Shown here piece by piece: positions 17,750 to 27,670 of a DNA stretch of 64,000 nt. The position numbers and the translations under genes are program-made. Positions within the stretch are counted from its first letter, which is position 1; each line of letters starts with the position of its first letter. The DNA comes from an uncultured Parabacteroides sp. (lineage in GTDB: Bacteria; Bacteroidota; Bacteroidia; Bacteroidales; Tannerellaceae): the NCBI GenBank assembly GCA_900541965.1, contig UQLN01000010.1:36430-100429 (forward strand), given 5' to 3'. Under the pieces are notes generated by a model, which saw only the letters and a program-made list of their open reading frames with translations, was not told where the DNA came from and made no database searches.

Positions 17750-19708
17750 ATGAAATTATTTCTATACATAATATTGCTTTCATCCACTTTTTTCCAGATA
17801 AGCCTGTTATCTGCTAAATCTAATCGTACCCCTGAAATCCTCAAAACGTCAAATAAAGCCTTGCTGCAATTACACGCAAATATCTTAAATGCAAAAACCA
17901 TGTCCGAAGAATACAAAGCGATAGAGGTATTGCATACTGAAGCTGTAAAAGAAAATGAGCCCTTTTTCGAAACTTTATCATATTACTATCTTGTCCGTTA
18001 CTACCGTCTAAACTACAACATTGAAAAGACAATCTTTTGGTTGAACAAATTAGATTCAATCTCAAGCCTACAGAACTGTAATATCTATGCATACGAAGGT
18101 CATAAGTCATTAACTGAACTGTATTGTGTGCATGGGGACTTAGGATTGGCTATGCTCGAAGCCCAGAAAATGAATGATGCGAGAGTATTACTCGATTGCC
18201 CGCTTTCCTCTATCATTACGCAAAACACATTAGCTATTGTTTATATCTCTACCGGACAATATTCGGAAGCCAAACAACTGCTAAAAAATATATTATCACA
18301 ATATTCCCCAAAAGAAAAAAATATTTTTCTTCAAACAACCTTACTGCTATTGATTAAAACGAATTTACTTCTTAAAGATTCGGATTCCATAGAATACTAT
18401 TTACAGTTATTACAAACATCACTGGAAAATAAGCATCCGGACCCATTTCTTATCAATCCTATCAGAAAACGCGATATACAAGTCCGGCTCCATACATATA
18501 TTATAGAAAACAGTATACAAAAGGGCGACTATTCATCGGCTCTAAAATACCTGAAAGAAATCGATCATTGGAGTGATTCCACAAATTACATAGAATACCA
18601 AATCATGTATCATGACGAATATGCCAAATATAATATAGCAACAAAACAGTCGGGTAAGGCATTGGAAGAATTGGATAAAGAAATTGCTCTTTTAAATTGC
18701 GTTTCTGATTTTTCTTTATTCATCCTGAAACAAAAAGCACAAATCCTGAAACAAATAGGACTTTACAATGAAGCCTTCAATTCTTATTTGCAACTGACAC
18801 AACTACAGGACTCTATTGCAGGAGAACGATATATTCACCAAATCAACCGTTTCAAAGCAGAACAGGAAGCTAAGCAAAAACAGAGTCGGAATAATCAATT
18901 AAAAGAAAAGTCACTTTCTTTATATAAATTGGCATTCTGCTTATTTGCATTCTGTATTTTCCTTGTTATCTTAATCTTGATAAACAAAAACTTAAAAAGG
19001 AAGCTGCAATCCGCAAAAGACCATTCTGAACATCTGGATCAGCTTAAATCCGCATTTCTGGCAAACATGAATCATGAAATCAGAAATCCTCTCAATGCAA
19101 TTGCCGGATTTTCTAAATTACTGGCAGAAGAGGAAGACCCTGAAACTTGTGAACAATACATCAATATCATAAAAAACAATAATGGGTTACTGGTTAATCT
19201 GCTTAATGATGTATTGGATATTTCACAAATCGAATCCGACACGATTACATTCTCCTATTCGGATGTTCATATTCCAACATTAATGGATGAATTATACCAG
19301 TCTACCAAACTTCAAATAGAAGCAGACGTCGAACTCATTAAAGAAGAAGGAGTCGATCTATATCTATATACTGACAAGAACCGCCTGATTCAAATTCTGT
19401 CAAATTTGCTTTCTAATGCAATTAAACATACCAAAGAAGGCCAAATCACATTTGGGTATGACCTACATAAACCGGATAAAATCCGCTTCTATGTAAAAGA
19501 CACCGGAGAAGGAATTCCTGAAAATCTTCAAAAAGAAATTTTTAAACGTTTCATACAAGCCGTAGAAACCCATACTAAAGGTGTGGGCTTGGGACTTGCT
19601 TTATGCAAAGGCTTCATAGAACATTTAGGAGGGGAAATAGGAGTGGATTCTGCTGTAGGGGAAGGTTCAACCTTCTGGTTCACACTACCATACAGCAAAC
19701 CAGAATAA
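17750..19708 (+). CDS. TPR-containing membrane sensor histidine kinase
   Basis: This 652-aa hybrid-type-like sensor lacks a receiver. It has a signal peptide or N-terminal anchor, a TPR-like periplasmic region (about 40-385), one transmembrane helix near 395-415, and a complete HisKA plus HATPase_c core. The H-box is NMNHEIRNPLNAI with H442. The N-box is QILSNLLSNAIKHT, the G1 box DTGEGIPE, the F-box IFKRF, and the G2 box KGVGLGLALCK. No response regulator lies beside it, so its partner is unknown. It probably acts together with the upstream pseudokinase. A terminator-like hairpin follows at 19794-19828. Confidence 0.92.
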   Translation: MKLFLYIILLSSTFFQISLLSAKSNRTPEILKTSNKALLQLHANILNAKTMSEEYKAIEVLHTEAVKENEPFFETLSYYYLVRYYRLNYNIEKTIFWLNKLDSISSLQNCNIYAYEGHKSLTELYCVHGDLGLAMLEAQKMNDARVLLDCPLSSIITQNTLAIVYISTGQYSEAKQLLKNILSQYSPKEKNIFLQTTLLLLIKTNLLLKDSDSIEYYLQLLQTSLENKHPDPFLINPIRKRDIQVRLHTYIIENSIQKGDYSSALKYLKEIDHWSDSTNYIEYQIMYHDEYAKYNIATKQSGKALEELDKEIALLNCVSDFSLFILKQKAQILKQIGLYNEAFNSYLQLTQLQDSIAGERYIHQINRFKAEQEAKQKQSRNNQLKEKSLSLYKLAFCLFAFCIFLVILILINKNLKRKLQSAKDHSEHLDQLKSAFLANMNHEIRNPLNAIAGFSKLLAEEEDPETCEQYINIIKNNNGLLVNLLNDVLDISQIESDTITFSYSDVHIPTLMDELYQSTKLQIEADVELIKEEGVDLYLYTDKNRLIQILSNLLSNAIKHTKEGQITFGYDLHKPDKIRFYVKDTGEGIPENLQKEIFKRFIQAVETHTKGVGLGLALCKGFIEHLGGEIGVDSAVGEGSTFWFTLPYSKPE

Positions 19709-19793
19709 TCGAAACCGGACTTTTGATCCCGGCGTTACAAGACTGAAGTAAAAAAATAAAATCGAGATCAATCTTTAAAGCAAAGGTTCTCTC

Positions 19794-19828
19794 CTGTCCT
19801 TCAAAGGGATAGACTCTTTTTTTTTTTC
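19794..19828 (+). terminator. Terminator after the TPR-kinase pair
   Basis: An 8-bp stem with G-U pairs (CTGTCCTT / AAGGGATAG region) and a 3-nt loop is followed after 4 nt by an 11-T run. Confidence 0.6.
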
Positions 19829-19892
19829 GTACAAGTCATTACTTCAAAAAGGATAGCTCCTGATTTCCTTTTCATTATAATGAAATATTATG

Positions 19893-19900
19893 TAACTTTG
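19893..19900 (+). promoter_or_regulatory. -7 box of the acetyltransferase-like/parE/coaD run
   Basis: TAACTTTG matches TAnnTTTG, 20 nt ahead of the ATG at 19921. Confidence 0.5.
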
Positions 19901-19920
19901 CAATTCAAACGAAACATCCA

Positions 19921-21063
19921 ATGAGCGTAATAATAAAAGAAGTTACTAGTAGGAAGGAACTCAAACAGTTCGTAAAGTTCAACATTGAATTATATAAAAA
20001 CAATCCATACCATGTACCAGGCCTGATAGAAGAAGAGATGGTTACATTGGATAAGAAAAAGAATCCGGCATTCGAAGTTTGTGAAGCCATCTATTTTCTT
20101 GCCTATAAAGACGGAAAAGTAGTTGGACGCATTGCCGGTATGATTAATCGTCCGAGTAATGAAGTCTGGAAACAGAAACGTGCACGTTTCGGATTTGTTG
20201 ATTTTATAGATGACAATGAAGTGGTAGATGGTTTATTCGGAGCTGTTGAAAAGTGGGCACGTGAAAAAGGGATGGATGAAATCCACGGACCGATGGGATT
20301 CACCGATATGGACCATGAAGGTATGTTGGTTGAAGGTTTCGACCAGTTAGGAACGATGGCTACTATTTACAACTTCCCCTACTATCCACAACAGGTAGAA
20401 CGTATTGGATATGTAAAAGACCTGGATTGGCATGAATTTAAAATATATGTACCGGATGGTATTCCAGAAAAACACCAACGCATCGGCGACATCGTAAAAA
20501 AGAAATACGGTCTGAAGGTAATGAAATTCAAAAACGCAAAAGAAATCATGCCATATGCCAGACCTGTATTTCATACATTAAATGCAGGATTTGCGCCATT
20601 ATACGGATTCGCTCCGCTTACGGAAAAACAGATTGACTATTATATCAATATGTATATTCCGATGCTGAACTTTGATTTGGTTACTCTCATTGTTCGTGAG
20701 GAAGATGACGCAGTGGTAGGCTTCGGTATCACTCTACCCAGTTTGTCAAAAGCGTTGCAAAAGGCGAAAGGGCACCTTTTCCCATTCGGATGGATTTATT
20801 TGCTCAAGGCATTGAAAAGCAAACCTAAAATTGCGGATTTCTATCTAATGGCCGTTTTACCCGAATATCAAAGCAAAGGGGTCAATGCTCTACTTTTCAA
20901 CGATTTAATTCCGATATACAAGAAACTCGGCATCCTCTATGCTGAAAGTAATCCGGAGTTGGAAACCAACAATGCCGTACAGGCACAATGGGATTATTTC
21001 AAACGGGAACATCACAAAACAAGAAGAGCTTTTGTTAAGAGCTTAACTACAGATAATAAATAA
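19921..21063 (+). CDS. GNAT-like N-acetyltransferase family protein
   Basis: This 380-aa soluble protein of a family widespread in Bacteroidota has an acetyltransferase-like C-terminal half. The segment FYLMAVLPEYQSKGVNALLFNDLIPIYKKLG resembles GNAT motif A, though the (R/Q)xxGx(G/A) loop is relaxed (QSKGVNA). The N-terminal half (FIELYKNNPYHVP, DGKVVGRIAGMINR, GPMGFTDMDHEGMLVEGF) repeats a GNAT-like pattern, suggesting two tandem folds. No substrate can be named. It lies 22 nt upstream of parE and is probably co-transcribed with it. Confidence 0.7.
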   Translation: MSVIIKEVTSRKELKQFVKFNIELYKNNPYHVPGLIEEEMVTLDKKKNPAFEVCEAIYFLAYKDGKVVGRIAGMINRPSNEVWKQKRARFGFVDFIDDNEVVDGLFGAVEKWAREKGMDEIHGPMGFTDMDHEGMLVEGFDQLGTMATIYNFPYYPQQVERIGYVKDLDWHEFKIYVPDGIPEKHQRIGDIVKKKYGLKVMKFKNAKEIMPYARPVFHTLNAGFAPLYGFAPLTEKQIDYYINMYIPMLNFDLVTLIVREEDDAVVGFGITLPSLSKALQKAKGHLFPFGWIYLLKALKSKPKIADFYLMAVLPEYQSKGVNALLFNDLIPIYKKLGILYAESNPELETNNAVQAQWDYFKREHHKTRRAFVKSLTTDNK

Positions 21064-21085
21064 TCAATAATAGACCAATATTTTT

Positions 21086-22951
21086 ATGGATGAATTGAAT
21101 TCAACAATGCAACAACCGACAGCGTATAACGACGATGACATCAAAACGTTGGATTGGATGGAACATATCCGTCGGCGTCCCGGTATGTACATCGGGAAAT
21201 TGGGAGACGGTAGTTATCCGGACGATGGTATATACGTATTGCTGAAAGAAGTTCTGGATAACTCCATTGATGAATATATGATGGGGTATGGCAAAACCAT
21301 AGAAGTAGTGGTTGAAGAAGGAACGGTTTCCGTACGCGACTACGGACGAGGAGTCCCACTGGGGAAAGTTGTAGATGTTTCTAGCAAAATGAACACAGGT
21401 GCCAAGTATGACAGCAAGGCCTTTAAAAAATCGGTCGGACTGAATGGAGTAGGTATCAAAGCTGTAAACGCACTAAGTAGTTATTTCTTGATTACCAGCC
21501 ATCGCGATGGAGAATGTAAACGCGTGGAATACAGCAAAGCCATTATCACAGAAGAATCCCCAATAGTTCCTACCGATGAACCCAATGGTACACTCACTTA
21601 TTTTATTCCCGATAAAGAGATCTTCAAGGATTATCTTTACAAAGATGAATACATTGAAAGTCTCCTGAAAAATTATGTTTTCCTGAATTCTGGACTTACT
21701 ATCCTGTATAACGGAAAGAAATTTCATTCCCGGAATGGTCTGGTCGATCTGTTGAACGAGAACATGACTACTGAACCTTTATATCCGATTATCCATCTTA
21801 AGGGAGAAGATATTGAAGTCGTTATCACGCATAGTAACCAGTATGGCGAAGAATACTATTCATTCGTCAACGGTCAACATACAACACAGGGAGGAACTCA
21901 CCTTTCCGCATTTCGTGAAGCTCTGGGCCGGGTTATCAAGGAATATTACAATAAAAACTTCGAATATTCCGATATACGTGCCGGAATTGTAGCCGCTATT
22001 AGTATAAAAGTCGAAGAACCGGTATTTGAGAGCCAGACAAAAACGAAATTAGGTTCAAAAGACATGGGGCCGGATGGTCCTTCCGTTGGTAAATTTATCG
22101 GAGACTTTATCAAGAAAGAACTCGATAACTACCTACATAAAAATGCAGATACCTCCGAAGCCCTTTTACGTAAAATTCTAGAAGCAGAAAAAGAACGTAA
22201 AGCAATTGCCGGTGTGACTAAGCTTGCGCGCGAACGTGCAAAAAAAGCAAACCTGCATAACAGGAAATTACGCGACTGCCGTATCCACCTGAACGACTCG
22301 AAAGGCGAAAGACTGGAAGATAGTTGTATTTTCATTACCGAAGGAGACTCTGCAAGTGGTTCCATCACTAAAAGCCGGGACCCGAATTTTCAGGCGGTAT
22401 TCAGCCTGCGTGGTAAACCGCTGAACAGTTACGGGCTGACTAAAAAGATTGTTTATGAAAACGAAGAATTCAATCTGCTGCAAGCGGCATTAAATATAGA
22501 AGACGGTCTGGAAGGATTACGTTACAATAAAGTAATCATTGCTACCGATGCCGATGTGGACGGTATGCATATCCGTTTGCTTTTGATTACCTTCTTCCTG
22601 CAGTTCTTCCCGGACCTGATCAAACGGAATCATGTATATATCCTGCAAACTCCACTTTTCCGTGTACGTAACAAACAAAAAACCTTTTATTGCTACACCG
22701 AAGAAGAAAGGCTTGCTGCTATCGAAGCCGTAGGAAAAAATGCTGAAATCACCCGATTCAAAGGATTAGGAGAAATATCACCGGATGAATTCAAACACTT
22801 TATCGGCAAGGACATACGTTTAGATCCGGTAACGATGAAAAAAGAAGACCTGGTAAAAGATATGTTAGAGTTCTACATGGGCAAAAACACCATGGAACGT
22901 CAAAACTTTATTATTGATAATCTAGTTGTAGAAGAAGATGTCGTTGACTGA
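21086..22951 (+). CDS. parE: DNA topoisomerase IV subunit B (ParE-type)
   Basis: This 621-aa GyrB/ParE-family ATPase subunit powers decatenation of daughter chromosomes. The GHKL ATPase domain is seen in MEHIRRRPGMYIG, EVLDNSIDEYMMGYG and GLNGVGIKAVNALS. The TOPRIM metal-binding domain is seen in FITEGDSASGSI and IATDADVDGMHIR, and the C-terminal tail in RFKGLGEISPDEFKHFIG. The short length, lack of the GyrB insert, and the presence of a ParC-type partner gene at 40599-43313 favour topoisomerase IV over gyrase. Unlike in many genomes the two subunit genes are not adjacent. The 3' end overlaps coaD by 14 nt. Confidence 0.92.
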   Translation: MDELNSTMQQPTAYNDDDIKTLDWMEHIRRRPGMYIGKLGDGSYPDDGIYVLLKEVLDNSIDEYMMGYGKTIEVVVEEGTVSVRDYGRGVPLGKVVDVSSKMNTGAKYDSKAFKKSVGLNGVGIKAVNALSSYFLITSHRDGECKRVEYSKAIITEESPIVPTDEPNGTLTYFIPDKEIFKDYLYKDEYIESLLKNYVFLNSGLTILYNGKKFHSRNGLVDLLNENMTTEPLYPIIHLKGEDIEVVITHSNQYGEEYYSFVNGQHTTQGGTHLSAFREALGRVIKEYYNKNFEYSDIRAGIVAAISIKVEEPVFESQTKTKLGSKDMGPDGPSVGKFIGDFIKKELDNYLHKNADTSEALLRKILEAEKERKAIAGVTKLARERAKKANLHNRKLRDCRIHLNDSKGERLEDSCIFITEGDSASGSITKSRDPNFQAVFSLRGKPLNSYGLTKKIVYENEEFNLLQAALNIEDGLEGLRYNKVIIATDADVDGMHIRLLLITFFLQFFPDLIKRNHVYILQTPLFRVRNKQKTFYCYTEEERLAAIEAVGKNAEITRFKGLGEISPDEFKHFIGKDIRLDPVTMKKEDLVKDMLEFYMGKNTMERQNFIIDNLVVEEDVVD

Positions 22952-23411
22952 AAATAAGCGGATAGCACTTTTTCCGGGGACATTCGACCCCTTTACCATC
23001 GGACACCAGTCGCTGGTTAGCCGTGGATTAAACCTGGTAGATGAAATTATTATCTCGATAGGTATAAATGACAAGAAACAAACTTATTTCACTTTAGAAA
23101 AACGTTTGGATGCTATCCGCCAACTGTATAAAGACGAACCGCGAGTAAAAGTTATGTCGTACGATTCACTCACTGTTGATTTTGCAGAATTGGTTAATGC
23201 CAAATTTATTTTACGCGGTATCCGCACAGTGAATGACTTCGAATATGAAAAGAGTATAGCTGATGTAAACCGTAAGCTGAATAATATTGAAACTTTCATT
23301 CTTTTCACAGAACCCGAACATACTCATATAAGTTCAAGTATTGTACGCGAACTGCTGAGGTATGGGAAAGACATCTCCCTGTTTGTCCCCAAAGGAACAA
23401 ACTTGTATTGA
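22938..23411 (+). CDS. coaD: Phosphopantetheine adenylyltransferase
   Basis: CoaD transfers AMP from ATP to 4'-phosphopantetheine, the penultimate step of coenzyme A synthesis. The 157-aa length is standard. The nucleotidyltransferase signature FPGTFDPFTIGH carries the HxGH-type motif as TIGH, and the C-terminal SSSIVREL motif binds ATP. FILRGIRTVNDFEYE is the conserved substrate loop. Its ATG lies within the last codons of parE (14-nt overlap), so the two are translationally coupled. Confidence 0.96.
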   Translation: MSLTENKRIALFPGTFDPFTIGHQSLVSRGLNLVDEIIISIGINDKKQTYFTLEKRLDAIRQLYKDEPRVKVMSYDSLTVDFAELVNAKFILRGIRTVNDFEYEKSIADVNRKLNNIETFILFTEPEHTHISSSIVRELLRYGKDISLFVPKGTNLY

Positions 23412-23436
23412 TACACCAACAAATTATTGAGTAAAA

Positions 23437-25029
23437 ATGAAACGAATTATTTTACCTCTTTTTATACTGAGCGTTTTCACCTTTTCAGCGATGGGACAAA
23501 GAGGAAACAGCCTGGATGCCCGTAAGCTCCAGTTGGCATTGTATGCGATCTCCAACCTATATGTAGACTCCACCAGTGAACCTAAATTAGTGGAAGATGC
23601 CATTGTAGGCATGCTTGAAAAGCTGGATCCTCACTCTACCTATACAGATCCGGAAGAAACGAAAGAAATGACAGAGCCGCTACAAGGAAACTTCGATGGA
23701 ATAGGTATCCAGTTCAATATGCTGACCGATACATTATATGTCATCCAAGTAATACCGGGCGGACCTTCCGAAAAAGTAGGTTTGATAGCAGGCGACCGTA
23801 TCATTATGGTTGACGATACCCTGATTGCCGGTGTAAAAATGAAAAATACCGATATCATCAAGCGCTTGCGAGGTCCTAAAGGTACGGAAGTCCGCGTAAA
23901 AGTATTACGTAATAATACTCCGGAACTGATTGATTTTAAAATTATCCGTGGGAAAATACCGGTATATAGCCTTGATGCCGCTTATATGGCAGATAAGAAA
24001 ACCGGTTATATAAAATTAAATAGGTTTGCAGCTTCTTCTGCCGATGAATTTCGTGAAGCTTTGGAGAAACTGAAAAAGCAGGGTATGGAAAACCTCATCC
24101 TCGACCTACAGGGCAACGGAGGAGGCTATCTGAATATCGCAATAGAAATTGCCGACGAATTTTTAGCTAAAGATAAACTGATTGTATACACCGAAGGAAA
24201 CAAGCAGCCACGCGAAGAAGCCAAATCTACAGCAAAAGGGAACTTTGAAGAAGGACGTTTAATCGTATTAGTAGACGAAACGTCTGCTTCTGCAAGCGAA
24301 ATCCTGTCCGGAGCCGTACAGGATTGGGATCGTGGTGTTATTATCGGACGCCGTACCTTTGGTAAAGGACTGGTACAAAAGCCTATTCCTCTACCCGATG
24401 GTTCAATGATTCGCCTGACTGTTTCCCGCTATTACACACCGACAGGACGTTCTATCCAAAAGCCCTATACAAACGGAGGACAGGAACAATATAATCACGA
24501 CCTGATAGACCGTTACAACCGTGGCGAACTTATGAGTGCGGACAGCATTCATTTCCCCGACTCTATGAAATACAATACGCTTGTAACAAAACGCGTCGTT
24601 TATGGCGGAGGGGGCATCATGCCTGATGTATTTATTCCGGTGGATACTACCCGCTATACGGATTATCACCGTAGAATTGTAGCAACCGGACTGGTAAACA
24701 GGGTTGCCATGAACTATCTGGATAAACATCGTAACGAACTAAACAAAAAATATCCGAGATTCATCCAATACAAGCAGAATTTCCAGGTGAACGATGACAT
24801 AATGAAAGAGCTGCTTGCTTTGGCGGACGAAGAAAAAATCCCGTTCAAAGAGGATGAATATAACCGCTCTAAACCGCTTATCATGCTTCAGATTAAAGCT
24901 CTTATCGCCCGCGATCTGTATGAGATGAGCGAATATTTCCAAATAATCAACGACGAGAACGAAAGTTTAAAAGAAGCGCTTCGTATTATTAACAACGAAA
25001 AACTTTATCAGAAAGACTTAGGCAAATAA
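23437..25029 (+). CDS. S41-family C-terminal processing protease (CtpA-like)
   Basis: This 530-aa periplasmic serine protease has a signal peptide (ending AMGQ), an N-terminal helical part, a PDZ domain (about 75-160, GIGIQFNMLTDTLYVIQVIPGGPSEKVGLIAGDRI) and the S41 catalytic domain. The Ser-Lys dyad is visible: the serine in DETSASASEILSG and the lysine in RRTFGKGLVQ. A long C-terminal helical tail follows. It lies 25 nt after coaD. Such proteases trim or degrade envelope proteins from their C-terminus; a specific substrate cannot be assigned. Confidence 0.93.
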   Translation: MKRIILPLFILSVFTFSAMGQRGNSLDARKLQLALYAISNLYVDSTSEPKLVEDAIVGMLEKLDPHSTYTDPEETKEMTEPLQGNFDGIGIQFNMLTDTLYVIQVIPGGPSEKVGLIAGDRIIMVDDTLIAGVKMKNTDIIKRLRGPKGTEVRVKVLRNNTPELIDFKIIRGKIPVYSLDAAYMADKKTGYIKLNRFAASSADEFREALEKLKKQGMENLILDLQGNGGGYLNIAIEIADEFLAKDKLIVYTEGNKQPREEAKSTAKGNFEEGRLIVLVDETSASASEILSGAVQDWDRGVIIGRRTFGKGLVQKPIPLPDGSMIRLTVSRYYTPTGRSIQKPYTNGGQEQYNHDLIDRYNRGELMSADSIHFPDSMKYNTLVTKRVVYGGGGIMPDVFIPVDTTRYTDYHRRIVATGLVNRVAMNYLDKHRNELNKKYPRFIQYKQNFQVNDDIMKELLALADEEKIPFKEDEYNRSKPLIMLQIKALIARDLYEMSEYFQIINDENESLKEALRIINNEKLYQKDLGK

Positions 25030-25042
25030 AAACAAAAAGCTT

Positions 25043-25573
25043 ATGTACTGGACACTTTTCCTTACATTCGTTAAAATAGGGACCTTCACTATCGGAGGTG
25101 GATATGCGATGCTTCCGCTTATACAGCGGGAGGTCGTGGACAAAGGCTGGCTATCGAAAGAAGATTTCATCGACTTATTTTCCGTAGCACAGTCATTACC
25201 GGGTATTTTTGCTGTTAATATTTCAATTTTCGTAGGCTATAAGCTTAAAAAAGTACCCGGAGGTATTGTTTGTGCCTTGGGAAGCATTCTTCCCTCCTTC
25301 TTTATTATGCTGGCAATTGCCTTGTTTTTCACCCATGTAAAAGATAATATTTGGGTAGAAAAAGCGTTTAAAGGACTTCGCCCGGCAGTAGTGGCTTTAA
25401 TTGTCGTTCCCTGTATCACTACGGCACGTTCCATAAAAATGAGTTATAAGGAGCTGATTATACCGATTGCCGCAGCCTTACTTATCTGGCAAGGAGGAAT
25501 ATCTCCGGTATGGATTATTCTGGCTGCTATTATCGGAGGACTTATTTATGGACTTAAAATAAAGAAATTCTAA
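25043..25573 (+). CDS. Chromate transporter family, half-size protein 1
   Basis: This 176-aa membrane protein is a single CHR (ChrA) domain. The motif FVKIGTFTIGGGYAMLPLIQREVV and the FSVAQSLPG segment are typical of the family, followed by several hydrophobic helices. It starts 13 nt after the S41 gene and is separated by 2 nt from a second half-size homologue. Pairs of short CHR proteins are known to work together as a heterodimeric chromate/sulfate-type exporter. True substrate in an anaerobic gut bacterium is uncertain. Confidence 0.88.
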   Translation: MYWTLFLTFVKIGTFTIGGGYAMLPLIQREVVDKGWLSKEDFIDLFSVAQSLPGIFAVNISIFVGYKLKKVPGGIVCALGSILPSFFIMLAIALFFTHVKDNIWVEKAFKGLRPAVVALIVVPCITTARSIKMSYKELIIPIAAALLIWQGGISPVWIILAAIIGGLIYGLKIKKF

Positions 25574-25575
25574 TC

Positions 25576-26127
25576 ATGATTTGGCTTCAATTATTATATG
25601 TATACCTGAAAATCGGAGTTTTTGGCTTTGGAGGAGGATATGCCATGCTCTCCCTGATACAATCAGACGTGGTAGACCGTTATCAATGGATATCCCTCCA
25701 GGAATTTACAGACATTGTCGCAATTTCACAAATGACACCGGGACCTATCGGTATCAATAGTGCAACTTATATTGGATACACGGCTATCCATAATGCCGGA
25801 TACTCTCCGGCTATATCCATATTGGGTTCTGTTCTTACCACAGTTGCAGTCTGCCTGCCCTCTTTCCTATTGGTATTGGCTATTTCTTATGCTTTCGCAA
25901 AATTCAGGAATAATAAATATGTAGCTGCCGCTTTTTACGGGCTACGTCCGGCTACAGTCGGTTTGATTGCCGCCGCTGCTCTGTTATTGATGAATAGTGA
26001 AAACTTCATCGATTACAAAAGCTTTCTCATCTTCGGAGCTGCATTTATCCTTACATGGAAATTCAAACTACATCCTATCCTGATGATTTTTCTAGCAGGA
26101 TTCGCCGGAATACTCCTTTACTGGTAA
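25576..26127 (+). CDS. Chromate transporter family, half-size protein 2
   Basis: This 183-aa second CHR-domain protein has the motifs YLKIGVFGFGGGYAMLSLIQSDVV and AISQMTPGPIGINSATYIGY. The latter is the conserved (S/Q)xxPGP segment and is more complete here than in the upstream partner. It is coupled to the preceding gene with a 2-nt gap. The two together equal one full-length ChrA. Confidence 0.88.
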   Translation: MIWLQLLYVYLKIGVFGFGGGYAMLSLIQSDVVDRYQWISLQEFTDIVAISQMTPGPIGINSATYIGYTAIHNAGYSPAISILGSVLTTVAVCLPSFLLVLAISYAFAKFRNNKYVAAAFYGLRPATVGLIAAAALLLMNSENFIDYKSFLIFGAAFILTWKFKLHPILMIFLAGFAGILLYW

Positions 26128-26251
26128 AACCTTCTGTCGGTTAAATTATGCCATTCGTCGAGGAAAACCGGCTCTGTTTCTAATCCGGTTGGATACGCTT
26201 TGAATGAGTAGTAGTTTTGCTTCTGTAAAAAGATTGCAAAACGAAATTATT

Positions 26252-27568
26252 ATGAAACGTATCTATACAATTATCATTCTGTCGATGCTGCTGCTTCCTC
26301 TAACAATGAAGGCACAAGACACCACCGTATGGACACTTCGCTCCTGCCTGGATTATGCACTGGAACATAATATCCAACTCAAAAAAAGCAAAATTACGCG
26401 TTTATCCGGTCTGGAAGATACAGAACTGGCAAAAGCCCAGTTATTCCCGTCTCTTTCAGCTTCGGTAACACAGGGGTTTGTGAATTATCCCTCCAAAGAA
26501 GCAGTCAGCAACAACAGTTATTCCGGTAATTACAGTGTAAATGCCAGCTGGAAATTATTTGATGGAAATAAACGTGTCAATGCTATCAAGCAACAAAAAA
26601 TCCAGAACGAAGTTGATGAACTGAATGTAGAACAGAATGAAGACGATATCCAGATTGCCATCGTACAAAATTATATGCAGGTGCTATACGCAACCGAGGC
26701 TGTCCGCATCAATAAAAATACGGTAGAAGTATCCGAAGCTCAATGTAACCGTGCTGCTGAATTACTAAAGGTCGGTTCAATCTCGAAAGTAGACCTCGCA
26801 CAGCTACAGAGCCAGCTCAGCACAGATAAATACCAGTTAGTAGTAGCACAAACCAATCTGGACAACTACAAACTGCAACTTAAACAATTACTCGAACTCG
26901 ATATTACCGAAGATATAAAAGTTGCCATACCGGAACTGACAGAAAAAGACGTGATGGTTCCCTTACCCGACAAACAGACGATTTACAATACATCTCTGGC
27001 TGTTATGCCTCAAATAAGAAGTAGTCAGTTAAACATCGATATCGCCGACCTCGAAACCAAAAAGGCACGTGCGGGTTATTTGCCATCCTTGTCCTTAAAT
27101 GCCGGCATAGGAACCGGGCACCTGTCAGGTACAGACTATGCATTCGGTAGCCAGATTTGGAATAAGTTCAACGAAAGTATCGGCCTTACATTAAGTATTC
27201 CAATCTTCAGTAACCGGGAAAATAAAACAGCATTGAACAAAGCCCGTTTGGCCGTAACGACGAGCCAACTCGAATTAATAAACAGCCAGAAAGAACTACT
27301 AAAAATAGTAGAGGGAATTTATCTGGATGCTACTTCTTCCCAGACGCAATACACATCTGCGACAGAACGTCTCGATTATGTGAACCAGAGTTATAGCCTT
27401 GTACAAGAGCAATTTTTCCTCGGATTAAAAAACACAGTGGAATTACTGACCGAAAAAAACAACTTGCTGACAGCCCAACAGGAAGAGTTACAGTCCAAGT
27501 ATATGGCGATAATGAGTATACAACTATTAAATATATACCAAAAGAAACCTTTAGAAGGAAACTACTAA
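26252..27568 (+). CDS. TolC-family outer-membrane efflux protein
   Basis: This 438-aa outer-membrane channel belongs to a tripartite efflux pump. I use the ATG at 26252, which begins a clear signal peptide (MKRIYTIIILSMLLLPLTMKAQ), not the upstream in-frame start at 26204. The TolC/OEP pattern is visible twice: LRSCLDYALEHNIQLKKSK with long amphipathic helices, and a second repeat around VMPQIRSSQLNIDIADLETKKARAGYLPSLSLNAG. It is followed by the MacA-like adaptor, ATPase and permease, making a full export system. An intercistronic hairpin sits between this gene and the adaptor gene. Confidence 0.93.
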   Translation: MKRIYTIIILSMLLLPLTMKAQDTTVWTLRSCLDYALEHNIQLKKSKITRLSGLEDTELAKAQLFPSLSASVTQGFVNYPSKEAVSNNSYSGNYSVNASWKLFDGNKRVNAIKQQKIQNEVDELNVEQNEDDIQIAIVQNYMQVLYATEAVRINKNTVEVSEAQCNRAAELLKVGSISKVDLAQLQSQLSTDKYQLVVAQTNLDNYKLQLKQLLELDITEDIKVAIPELTEKDVMVPLPDKQTIYNTSLAVMPQIRSSQLNIDIADLETKKARAGYLPSLSLNAGIGTGHLSGTDYAFGSQIWNKFNESIGLTLSIPIFSNRENKTALNKARLAVTTSQLELINSQKELLKIVEGIYLDATSSQTQYTSATERLDYVNQSYSLVQEQFFLGLKNTVELLTEKNNLLTAQQEELQSKYMAIMSIQLLNIYQKKPLEGNY

Positions 27569-27596
27569 TGAATTTATATTCACTCTCTTTTTGTTT

Positions 27597-27625
27597 AGCT
27601 CTCTCCGGTTTATTCCGGAGGAGCT
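27597..27625 (+). promoter_or_regulatory. Intercistronic hairpin between tolC-like and macA-like genes
   Basis: An 11-bp stem with one bulged base (AGCTC-CTCCGG / CCGGAG-GAGCT) and a TTTATT loop. No U-tract follows, so it more likely stabilises or partly attenuates mRNA than terminates. Confidence 0.5.
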
Positions 27626-27670
27626 TTCAAAAGGTAAAAGTTCTCAACTGGAATAAAAAAGCATAACAAT

